Shown here piece after piece: positions 8,714 through 15,233 of a stretch of DNA of 19,093 nucleotides (positions within the stretch are counted from its first letter, which is position 1; each line of letters opens with the position of its first letter). A program made the translations under genes and the position numbers. The DNA comes from Peptococcaceae bacterium (GTDB lineage: Bacteria; Bacillota; Peptococcia; DRI-13; UBA5745), in contig JAISDM010000155.1 in assembly GCA_031264885.1 (NCBI GenBank), positions 1 to 19,093 of the forward strand, written 5' to 3'. The notes under the pieces are model-generated. The model worked only from the letters and a program-made list of their open reading frames with translations, was not told where the DNA came from and searched no databases.

Positions 8714-9829
8714 TCACTTGATTTGACCTGCCTGTATTTGATACGTACGGATCTCTTTCTCATATTTGCCTAAAACCCCGATGGAATCCGTGGTCGTAAT
8801 GAAACATTGAATCTCCTTGCTCTGGATGAATTGAATCAGCGCGTTCCTCCGCCATTCGTCCAGCTCGCTCATCACGTCGTCCAACAGCAAAATCGGATAT
8901 TCGCCTGATTCCCCGCGAAAGAACTCCAGCTCGGACAGTTTAAGCGCCAGAACAGCCGTCCGGTGCTGGCCCTGGGAACCGTAGAGCTTCAGATCCATGC
9001 CGTTGACGACGATGCTCAAATCGTCGCGGTGAGGCCCCCAGAGTGTGACGCCCTGCCGCGTCTCTTCCTGAAGAACATCTCTTTGAACCTCTTTCAGGGC
9101 GCCCGGTATATCGTCGGAGATCTTCAATTCCCTGCGCTTGTTTAAAAAATATTTAATATCCAGGTTTTCCACGCCGCCTGTCAATTTCCTCTGAGTCAGC
9201 CGCATCAGGGGATTGAGTTTTTCCAAGGCTTGGAGACGTTTATAGACAATTTGCGACGCGGAGGCCAGGAGTTGTTCGTCCCAGAGGGAGAGATTGGCCC
9301 CATCGCGCCGGCCAAAATGGATTTGCTTTAATAAGTGGTTCCGCTGCGCCAAGAGGCGCCGGTATTTATGCAATTCTTGAAAATACTCCGTGCTGACTTG
9401 AGATATATCATAATCCAGGAAATTTCTTCTTTCCTGAGGAGAGCCCTTGATCATGGACAGATCCTCGGGCGCGAAGAGTACGGAATTCAGGTTCCCGAGC
9501 ATGTCCGCCGGTTTCTGCGCTTTTAAGCCGCCGATGTAGATCTGTTTCGCGGGTTTGGTCAAACGGCTGAACGCCGTTTCCAAGGACAGGACACCCAATC
9601 TGTTTAGGATCTTGCCTGAAATAAGGAATGATTTCTGCTCCCAGCGGACCAGCTGGTCCTCCTTCACAGGCCGGTAAGACCTTCCGATGGAGAGATAATA
9701 GATGGCCTCGATTAAATTGGTTTTGCCCTGAGCGTTTTTCCCCTGGAATATGTTCAGGGAAGGAGAAAAATCATGGGAAAACGCCTGATAATTCCTATAA
9801 TCTTTTAATTCCAGCGATTGAAGAAGCAT
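8714..9829 (-). CDS. recF: Recombination and gap-repair protein RecF
   Basis: SMC/ABC-like ATPase that loads RecA at single-strand gaps with RecO and RecR. The 371 residues carry Walker A GKNAQGKT (30-37), an ABC-type signature around YGSQGQHRT, and Walker B LLLDDVMSELD. The ATG start is 11 bases after the dnaN stop with only a weak ribosome site, so translation is probably coupled to dnaN. In B. subtilis a small S4-domain gene (rlbA/yaaA) sits between dnaN and recF; here there is no room for it. Confidence 0.96.
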   Translation of the reverse strand: MLLQSLELKDYRNYQAFSHDFSPSLNIFQGKNAQGKTNLIEAIYYLSIGRSYRPVKEDQLVRWEQKSFLISGKILNRLGVLSLETAFSRLTKPAKQIYIGGLKAQKPADMLGNLNSVLFAPEDLSMIKGSPQERRNFLDYDISQVSTEYFQELHKYRRLLAQRNHLLKQIHFGRRDGANLSLWDEQLLASASQIVYKRLQALEKLNPLMRLTQRKLTGGVENLDIKYFLNKRRELKISDDIPGALKEVQRDVLQEETRQGVTLWGPHRDDLSIVVNGMDLKLYGSQGQHRTAVLALKLSELEFFRGESGEYPILLLDDVMSELDEWRRNALIQFIQSKEIQCFITTTDSIGVLGKYEKEIRTYQIQAGQIK

Positions 9830-9840
9830 TCTCGGCGGTC

Positions 9841-10938
9841 CTACGCCCGAACGGGCAGAATTAAGTATGTGAAGGAATCGTCCTCAATGAGTCTCATCAC
9901 GCCGGGCTTCAAGGCTTCCGTGAGTTCAAAAAGGATCTCTTCCGCTTCCACGGATTTCAGCCCGTCCATAAGATAATGGCAGTTGAAGGCGATCAGAAGG
10001 TCTTGCCCCTCATTCTGAACGGGTATGGTTTCGTCGCCTCCGCCAAATTCCGATTGGGAAAAGATCTTCATTCTGTCGCTTTCGATTTGCAGCCGTACGG
10101 TCCTGCTGTCGTCATTTGACGCGGCAAACAGCGCGACCCTTTCCACCGCGTCCAGAAACTCCCGGGTCCGCGCGCGGATCTTAAACAGGTATTCCTTGGG
10201 CAGGACGCTGCGGTAATCGGGAAAAACCCCCTCCAACAGCCTGCAATAGATCACGACGTTCTCGAAGGTGAAGTATGCCAGATTCGAGGTCATCACGATC
10301 TGGCAGTCTTCATCCTGAATCAGACGGCCCAATTCCCCAAGGGCTTTGGACGGGATGATAAACTGACCCGTCAGAGGCTGATCCGTTTGAACGGTCCCTT
10401 TGGACAAAGCCAGGCGATGGGTGTCCGTTCCCACCATAGTCAAAGCGTTTCCATTTAAATCCCATAATATACCGGTAAACAGGGCCCTTAACTCGTCTGC
10501 GCCCGCCGCGAAAATGGAATACTTGATCATTTTTTTCAGATCAGCGGCTTTGACGGAGAAGCGCGCCGCGTTCTCTATGGGCGGAAAGCTGGGGAAGTCC
10601 TCCGGATCCATGGTTTTTAACGTAAAAATGGATTGCTCATACCGGATCGTCAGCTCGAACTGGGGCGATATCTCCAGCGAAACGGATGTGTCCGGCAGAC
10701 GGCGCGCGATTTCGGCCAGGTGACGCGCCGGGATCAGCGCGGAACCCGCCTGGCTGACCTGCGCCGGCACCTGGCACTGGGCGCCCATGTCCAGGTTGGT
10801 GCCGGTGAAAAGCAGCAGGTTGTCTTTTGCTTCGATTTTGATGTGGGATAGAATCGGCATGATGTTTTTGGTGCTGACGAATTTTTGAACCGCGTTGATT
10901 CCGAACAGGAGCTGTTCTTTTTCAATGTGGGCAAGCAT
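9841..10938 (-). CDS. dnaN: DNA polymerase III beta subunit (sliding clamp)
   Basis: Ring-shaped processivity clamp for the replicative polymerase and a docking hub for repair and initiation-control proteins. I place the start at the ATG at 10936-10938 because AAGGAG lies 7 bases upstream and MLAHIEKEQL aligns with family N-termini. The open frame extends further to 11028, but that part would overlap oriC and looks unlike the family. This gives 365 residues in three repeated clamp domains. The C-terminus YLILPVRA matches the conserved YLI(L/M)P(V/M)R ending. It is separated from dnaA by the origin and linked by 11 bases to recF. Confidence 0.96.
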   Translation of the reverse strand: MLAHIEKEQLLFGINAVQKFVSTKNIMPILSHIKIEAKDNLLLFTGTNLDMGAQCQVPAQVSQAGSALIPARHLAEIARRLPDTSVSLEISPQFELTIRYEQSIFTLKTMDPEDFPSFPPIENAARFSVKAADLKKMIKYSIFAAGADELRALFTGILWDLNGNALTMVGTDTHRLALSKGTVQTDQPLTGQFIIPSKALGELGRLIQDEDCQIVMTSNLAYFTFENVVIYCRLLEGVFPDYRSVLPKEYLFKIRARTREFLDAVERVALFAASNDDSRTVRLQIESDRMKIFSQSEFGGGDETIPVQNEGQDLLIAFNCHYLMDGLKSVEAEEILFELTEALKPGVMRLIEDDSFTYLILPVRA

Positions 10939-11154
10939 GGGATATCTCCTTATTTTTTTAATGGACCGTAGGGTTAGTAATAGGGGCTGTGGATTTGTGA
11001 ATAAGGGCAAAAAATTCATATAGGTCACGGGACCGGGCTGTGGAGGATGTTGTGGATAGACCGGCCGGGTTATCCACAGAATTAACAGCGTGTGGACAGT
11101 CAGGCGGCATATCCACAGCCGCGCACAGCTTATCCAGTTTGTTATCCACAGATG
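10939..11154. other. oriC: Replication origin oriC (dnaA-dnaN intergenic region)
   Basis: This 216-base gap between dnaN and dnaA contains the DnaA boxes of the window. Perfect TTATCCACA boxes are at 11070-11078 and 11142-11150. Near matches are ATATCCACA at 11109-11117 and, read on the other strand, TGTGGATAG at 11051-11059 and TGTGAATAA at 10996-11004. Weaker 7-of-9 matches are at 10988-10996, 11039-11047, 11091-11099 and 11130-11138. The dnaN-proximal end is AT-rich (about 10950-10961). Boxes in both orientations, between dnaA and dnaN, are the standard arrangement of a Bacillota origin. I found no comparable box on the other side of dnaA. Confidence 0.93.
10975..11004 (+). promoter_or_regulatory. 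Candidate origin unwinding element: DnaA trios, GC cluster and box pair
   Basis: Reading the plus strand 3' to 5', positions 10983 down to 10975 give the triplets GAT, AAT, GAT, which fit the published DnaA-trio rule (G/A, A, T/A). They abut a GGGG cluster (10983-10986). Next come two same-orientation DnaA-box matches that share one base, TGTGGATTT (10988-10996) and TGTGAATAA (10996-11004). Box pair, GC cluster, trios, then AT-rich DNA towards dnaN is the order of the B. subtilis basal unwinding system. Only three trios are seen and one box is degenerate, so the call is a prediction. Confidence 0.6.
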
Positions 11155-12483
11155 TCATTTATTGCTAATGTCGTCGATGATCCTCTGGACGGTGAAGCTG
11201 AGTTCGGGATCTATTTGGATGTTTTTGGCGATTTCCCGGTAAGCGTGCATTACGGTGGTATGATCCTTGCCGCCGAAGAAACTGCCGATGCTTGGATAGG
11301 ATTGGTCGGTGAATTCGCGGCAGAGGTACATGGCGATCTGTCTGGGGATGGATATGTTCCGGGAACGTTGTTTGTTTTTGAGGTCTGCTGTCTGGAGATT
11401 GAAGTGATGGGCGACCCTTTGCTGAATCAATTCCATGGTAATCACGTTGGGCGAATCGTTCGTATAGATATTCTGGAGGGCTTTGGCGCAGAGATCCAGG
11501 TTGATGGCGGAGGTTTGATCCAGTATGGCGTAAGCGATCACGCGGTTGAGCGCGCCTTCCAGCTCCCGGATGTTTGAACGGATCCTGCTGGCGATATAGA
11601 CCAGAACGTCGTCGGAGATCTTGATGCTCTCGTCTTCGGATTTTTTGCGGAGGATCGCGATCCGGGTCTCCAGGTCCGGGGGTTGAATGTCGGTGAGCAA
11701 GCCCCAGCTGAAACGGGTGAGCAGCCGGTTGGGCAGGGGATGGATATCTTTGGGATGCCGGTCGCAGGACAGCACGATTTGTTTGTTTGCGTCATGGAGG
11801 ATATTGAAGGTGTGATGGAATTCCTCCAGGGTGCTTTCTTTGCCGGCAAAAAATTGTATGTCGTCCACCAGGAGAATGTCCACACTGCGGTATTTATCCT
11901 TGAAGGCGGGCAGCTGCTCGGTGCGGATGGCCTGGATGAATTCATCCGTGAAGGTCTCCGAGGATACGTATTTGACCTTGCAGTGGCTGTCCTGGAGGAT
12001 GGCGTGATGCCCGATGGCGTGCATCAGGTGGGTTTTGCCCAGACCGACGCCGCCGTAGATAAAGAGGGGATTGTAACTCTTGGCCTTGGATTCGGCGGCG
12101 GCCAGGGAGGCGGCGTGGGCGAACTCATTGCTGGAACCTACGATGAATGTGTCGAAGGTATATTTCGGATTCAGATTGATGTTGACGCTGTCTTCAAGGA
12201 AGTAAGCGGGCGTGTCGCCGGTGTCTTCCATATCCTGGATCACAAAGAGCAGGTCGAGATTCTGTCTGAACTGCAGCATGCTTTCACGGTGAAGAATGTC
12301 GTAATATTTGTTCTCCAGCAGATTTTTCGACATTTCGTTCGGAACCGAAACGGTGAGCTTGCTGTCGGACAGAGCGGCGGGGGTGGTCATCGAGAACCAA
12401 TTAGAAAAGGTAATATCAGGAATTTGATCTTTCAGCTGGGATAAAATAGAAAACCAGGTTTTTTGTAAGTACTGATCATTCAT
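11155..12483 (-). CDS. dnaA: Chromosomal replication initiator DnaA
   Basis: AAA+ initiator that binds the oriC boxes, opens the duplex and recruits helicase. I start at the ATG at 12481-12483, 6 bases after TAGGAGG; the longer frame to 12513 adds an unlikely Arg-rich prefix. This gives 442 residues. Domain I is about 1-80, followed by a short linker (about 85-105). The AAA+ core shows Walker A GGVGLGKTH (144-152), Walker B LLVDD (204-208), the arginine-finger region NRLLTRFSWGL (R253, R257) and NIRELEGAL (304-312). The helix-turn-helix domain ends in the signature GGKDHTTVMHA (404-414). It is the first gene of the leftward operon and reads towards the origin. Confidence 0.97.
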   Translation of the reverse strand: MNDQYLQKTWFSILSQLKDQIPDITFSNWFSMTTPAALSDSKLTVSVPNEMSKNLLENKYYDILHRESMLQFRQNLDLLFVIQDMEDTGDTPAYFLEDSVNINLNPKYTFDTFIVGSSNEFAHAASLAAAESKAKSYNPLFIYGGVGLGKTHLMHAIGHHAILQDSHCKVKYVSSETFTDEFIQAIRTEQLPAFKDKYRSVDILLVDDIQFFAGKESTLEEFHHTFNILHDANKQIVLSCDRHPKDIHPLPNRLLTRFSWGLLTDIQPPDLETRIAILRKKSEDESIKISDDVLVYIASRIRSNIRELEGALNRVIAYAILDQTSAINLDLCAKALQNIYTNDSPNVITMELIQQRVAHHFNLQTADLKNKQRSRNISIPRQIAMYLCREFTDQSYPSIGSFFGGKDHTTVMHAYREIAKNIQIDPELSFTVQRIIDDISNK

Positions 12484-12542
12484 CCGGCGCCTCCTAAGAT
12501 AAAAAAAAACCATATTATGGCTTTCAAAATGAAACGAGATAA

Positions 12543-12578
12543 CAGAACCATTCTACCAAAAAACTTTGAAATTGACAA
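12543..12578 (-). promoter_or_regulatory. Predicted sigma-A promoter for dnaA
   Basis: On the minus strand, TTGTCA (12578-12573; 5 of 6 to consensus) is followed after 17 bases by TAGAAT (12555-12550; 5 of 6). Transcription would begin near 12543, about 60 bases before the dnaA ATG. No DnaA box overlaps it, so the box-mediated autoregulation seen at some dnaA promoters is not evident here. Confidence 0.65.
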
Positions 12579-12612
12579 CCAGATTAAAAAATGAAGTCAA
12601 CATTTATTCTTC

Positions 12613-12648
12613 TTGACATCAAGGGGCGCTTGACTTATAATTCATCTG
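12613..12648 (+). promoter_or_regulatory. Consensus sigma-A promoter for the rpmH operon
   Basis: TTGACA (12613-12618), a 17-base spacer and TATAAT (12636-12641) match the housekeeping consensus perfectly. Transcription should start near 12648, leaving a leader of about 45 bases before rpmH. A promoter this strong suits a ribosomal protein gene and probably drives rnpA and yidD as well. Confidence 0.88.
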
Positions 12649-12693
12649 TATCTTTAAGGTTGAATAACAGATATTGCTTGAGGAGGTTTTTTT

Positions 12694-12828
12694 TTGAAAA
12701 GGACATACCAACCCAAAAACCGGAGACACAAAAGGGTTCATGGTTTCCTGAGCAGGATGAAAAGCAAAGGAGGCCGCGCAGTAATTCAGCGGAGACGTTC
12801 AAAGGGGAGAGCAAAATTGACTGCATAA
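12694..12828 (+). CDS. rpmH: 50S ribosomal protein L34
   Basis: Small basic protein of the large ribosomal subunit. Translating from the TTG at 12694 gives 44 residues, MKRTYQPKNRRHKRVHGFLS followed by a basic stretch ending RAKLTA, which is the full and normal length for L34. The start is fixed by AGGAGG at 12681-12686, 7 bases upstream, and by the invariant N-terminus MKRTYQP. It opens the rightward operon behind a consensus promoter, with rnpA following after 44 bases. Confidence 0.97.
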   Translation: MKRTYQPKNRRHKRVHGFLSRMKSKGGRAVIQRRRSKGRAKLTA

Positions 12829-12860
12829 GGCCGCGCAATGTGGCCTTATATTTTGTATTT
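12825..12860 (+). terminator. Hairpin at the rpmH stop, possible attenuator before rnpA
   Basis: ATAAGGCC (12825-12832) pairs perfectly with GGCCTTAT (12842-12849) across a 9-base loop. The T-rich ATTTTGTATTT follows. The stem includes the rpmH stop codon. It would allow partial termination, giving far more L34 than RNase P protein. The T-tract is interrupted, so I expect it to be leaky. Confidence 0.5.
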
Positions 12861-12872
12861 GGGGTGTGAAAT

Positions 12873-13235
12873 TTGCTGGAAAAAGCACACCGGCTGAGAA
12901 AAAACGCGGAATTTAAATTTGTCTACCGGTACGGTAAAACTTATTCGAACGAATGGATGATCCTGCGTTTGCTCCGGCTTAAAGATCCGCGGAAGAGGGA
13001 TCAGCCGGCCCGGATCGGGATCTCGGTCTCAAAGAAGGTAGGGGGCGCCGTGGTCCGCAATAAGGTGAAGCGGCGGATCGCGGCAAGCTTGTATCATTGC
13101 GCGGATCAGCTGCCGGAGGGGACGGATCTGGTTTTTATCGCGAGACAGGCGCTGCGGGACGCGGACTTTGGACAAACACAGGGCGCGGTTCTGCGGCTGC
13201 TGGCCAAGGCGAAATTGTACGGGCCTGGTTCGTAA
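12873..13235 (+). CDS. rnpA: Ribonuclease P protein component
   Basis: Basic protein subunit that assists the RNase P RNA in trimming tRNA 5' leaders. The 120-residue length is normal. The N-terminus MLEKAHRLRKNAEFKFVYRYG aligns with the family, and the RNA-binding RNR signature is seen as RNKVKRR at 62-68. The start is TTG (12873-12875); the upstream GGGGTG is a modest ribosome site, consistent with lower expression than rpmH. The stop is 5 bases before yidD. Confidence 0.96.
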   Translation: MLEKAHRLRKNAEFKFVYRYGKTYSNEWMILRLLRLKDPRKRDQPARIGISVSKKVGGAVVRNKVKRRIAASLYHCADQLPEGTDLVFIARQALRDADFGQTQGAVLRLLAKAKLYGPGS

Positions 13236-13240
13236 AAATT

Positions 13241-13453
13241 ATGATAAAAAAATTGCTTCTATTTTTAATTTCATTCTACCGGCATGGGATATCCCCTTTT
13301 TTCAGGCCGCGCTGCCGGTTTCAGCCCAGCTGTTCGAAATACGCCTTTGAAGCGATCGAAAAACACGGGGTTATCAAGGGAGGGTGGTTGGCGTTCAAAA
13401 GAATATTGAAATGTCATCCTTTCCATTCGGGCGGATATGATCCCGTACCTTGA
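13241..13453 (+). CDS. yidD: Membrane protein insertion efficiency factor YidD
   Basis: Small membrane-associated protein thought to help YidC insert membrane proteins. Starting at ATG 13241 gives 70 residues, the usual size. The hydrophobic start MIKKLLLFLISFYRHGISP precedes the conserved RCRF, PSCSKYA, EAIEKHG, GGW and RILKCHPFH-GGYDPVP elements. A longer in-frame start at 13097 exists but lies wholly inside rnpA and lacks family similarity. There is no good ribosome site, so translation is probably coupled to rnpA. It sits directly ahead of yidC. Confidence 0.94.
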   Translation: MIKKLLLFLISFYRHGISPFFRPRCRFQPSCSKYAFEAIEKHGVIKGGWLAFKRILKCHPFHSGGYDPVP

Positions 13454-13513
13454 GGCGCCTTTTGAGATAGACGCGCGATTGTTCATTTTGCTGCGAAGGG
13501 GGTAGAAAAAACA

Positions 13514-14356
13514 TTGTGGGAGTCTTTGATTAATATTTTAATGGGCTTTTTGCTGAAGATCTATCAGTTGACGGAATTCGTCGGATTTCCAAGCTTTGCG
13601 TTCTCCATTTTTATTTTTGCTATATTGATCAAGATCGTGTTGTTTCCGCTTGCTTACAAACAGTCGAAATCGATGAAGTACATGCAGGCGATTCAGCCCA
13701 AAATACAATTTATACAGAAGAAATATAAGGATAACAAAGAAAAAATTAACGCTGAAACGATGGCTTTGTACAAGAAGCACAGTGTCAATCCCATGGCCGG
13801 CTGTCTGCCTTTGTTGATTCAAATGCCTATATTGATCGCTTTATTTCAAACGCTCAGGGAGTTTGATTACAGTCAGTTGGGGGAAGCGGGCAGGAGCTTT
13901 TTTTGGGTCAGCAGTCTGGACACGCCCGATCCCTGGGTGCTTCCGATTTTGGTGGCTCTCAGCACATTCCTGCAGTCTAAGTTCAGTATGGCGATGACGC
14001 CTCAGCCTCAGGCCGCCGAGGGCAACGCGAAGACCATGCAGATCAGTATGCAGTACATCATGCCGCTGATGATGGGATGGTTCGCCAAAGGCTATCCGGC
14101 GGGACTGAGCATCTATTGGATTACCTTCAGTTTGTTGAGTTTGGTTCAGCAGTGGATCACAAACGCGATGATGAAGAATATCGAGTTGGAGCTGGACGCG
14201 GATGATGTGCTTGATGAGAAGGAAGAGAAAAAGATCGCGAAGGTTCAAAGGGTGAAGAAGCTAAAAATGCCGGTCGTCAAGAAGGAGAAAGGCGAACACG
14301 CGGACCGTTCCGAATTTGGAAAGCCGTTGGATTTCAGCGATAAAAGAAGAAAATAA
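13514..14356 (+). CDS. yidC: Membrane protein insertase YidC/OxaA
   Basis: Inserts and folds inner-membrane proteins, alone or with SecYEG. The 280 residues match the short Gram-positive form without the large periplasmic domain. A membrane segment at about 24-46 is followed by a charged cytoplasmic hairpin (about 50-90). Further membrane segments lie around 95-112, 140-155, 177-190 and 195-215, ending in a Lys-rich tail (about 230-280). The groove residue that is Arg in E. coli and B. subtilis appears here as K40 (IKIVLFPL). No lipoprotein signal or lipobox cysteine is visible near the start, unlike SpoIIIJ. The start is TTG at 13514 with AAGGGGG upstream at somewhat long spacing. Confidence 0.95.
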   Translation: MWESLINILMGFLLKIYQLTEFVGFPSFAFSIFIFAILIKIVLFPLAYKQSKSMKYMQAIQPKIQFIQKKYKDNKEKINAETMALYKKHSVNPMAGCLPLLIQMPILIALFQTLREFDYSQLGEAGRSFFWVSSLDTPDPWVLPILVALSTFLQSKFSMAMTPQPQAAEGNAKTMQISMQYIMPLMMGWFAKGYPAGLSIYWITFSLLSLVQQWITNAMMKNIELELDADDVLDEKEEKKIAKVQRVKKLKMPVVKKEKGEHADRSEFGKPLDFSDKRRK

Positions 14357-14447
14357 TATGAGAAAATAATAAAAGAAAATAGTTTTATCCGCCTGTAGAC
14401 GTATTGCGAGAAGACATAACAGAGGTCTTGATAAGGAGGGCTGTTTC

Positions 14448-15122
14448 GTGAATTGGGTGGAAACAAAAGGAAAAACACTGGAAGAAGCCATTCATCAAGC
14501 ATTGTCGGAACTGAACTGCACGGAGGAAGATGTGGATGTGGAGGTTCTGGAGGAATCCAGCAAGGGTTTTTTGGGCATCATTAAAAGCAAAGAAGCCAAA
14601 GTCCGCGTTACGCTGAAACCCAAAGCCCTGGCCCCGCTGGATCAGGTGGTGGAGTTCCTCTCTCAGGCGGTCCGGCTCATGGGTGTGGAGGCGCAGATTG
14701 AAACCCTTGAAAATGAAGACAGCATATTATTGACCGTCGTCGGCGAGAATTTAGGTATCGTGATCGGAAGAAGGGGCGAGACCCTGGACGCGCTCCAATA
14801 TTTGACCAGTCTGATCGCGAACCGCTTCTTCGAGAACCGTGAGTATAAGCGGATCTTGTTGGACGCTGAGGGATACCGCTCCCGAAGGGAAAAAACATTG
14901 ATCCGGCTTGCGCTGAAGCTCTGTGAGAAGGTCAAAAGGACCGGCCGCCGGGTGGTGCTGGAGCCCATGAATCCGCAGGAAAGAAGGGTAATACATACCG
15001 CCTTGCAGAATGAGACCGCGATTCAGACCTTGAGCGAGGGGGAGGATCCTTTCCGGCGGATCGTGATTTCGCCCAAGCGACAGGCTGCCGTAAAGAACAA
15101 GGAATGGGCGCGCCGTTCGTAG
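14448..15122 (+). CDS. jag: RNA-binding protein Jag/KhpB
   Basis: RNA-binding protein that pairs with KhpA in many Gram-positives and affects cell elongation and sporulation. Three regions are visible in 224 residues. The Jag-N domain (about 1-55) contains KGFLG. A KH domain carries the IGRRGETL GxxG loop (106-113). An R3H domain carries the RxxxH motif, R179 to H183, in NPQERRVIH. The start is GTG at 14448, chosen because AAGGAGG lies 8 bases upstream. It follows yidC, as in most Bacillota. A terminator-like hairpin lies just downstream. Confidence 0.95.
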   Translation: MNWVETKGKTLEEAIHQALSELNCTEEDVDVEVLEESSKGFLGIIKSKEAKVRVTLKPKALAPLDQVVEFLSQAVRLMGVEAQIETLENEDSILLTVVGENLGIVIGRRGETLDALQYLTSLIANRFFENREYKRILLDAEGYRSRREKTLIRLALKLCEKVKRTGRRVVLEPMNPQERRVIHTALQNETAIQTLSEGEDPFRRIVISPKRQAAVKNKEWARRS

Positions 15123-15178
15123 CCCGCGGCAATGTCCGGGCGGAGCGGAGCGGGAGGAATACCGAAGGAGAAGAACCG

Positions 15179-15220
15179 GACCTGGCGGTCAAACGCCGCC
15201 GGGTCTTCTTGTATGTTTTT
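15179..15220 (+). terminator. Intrinsic terminator-like hairpin between jag and mnmE
   Basis: GACCTGGCGG (15179-15188) pairs with CCGCCGGGTC (15196-15205) over 10 base pairs with one G-U pair and a 7-base loop. TTCTTGTATGTTTTT (15206-15220) follows. It would end the rpmH-jag transcript, at least partly. The T-tract is interrupted and the mnmE ribosome site begins immediately after, so read-through is possible. Confidence 0.6.
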
Positions 15221-15233
15221 ATGAGGTGCTGCG

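Noticed and set aside
10939..11028. Extended N-terminus of dnaN
   Set aside because: It would read through the AT-rich origin DNA; the internal ATG at 10936-10938 has a well-placed AAGGAG and the canonical N-terminus.
11233..11246. Possible Noc-binding site (ATTTCCCGGTAAGC) inside dnaA
   Set aside because: It matches the NBS consensus at 11 of 14 positions but the right half-site is broken, and it is explained by dnaA coding sequence.
12635..12838. Minus-strand open frame opposite rpmH
   Set aside because: rpmH is unambiguous on the plus strand, and the antisense frame crosses its promoter and coding region without a ribosome site.
13097..13240. N-terminal extension of yidD starting inside rnpA
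   Set aside because: It overlaps rnpA completely in another frame, and the YidD family begins at the hydrophobic segment encoded from 13241.
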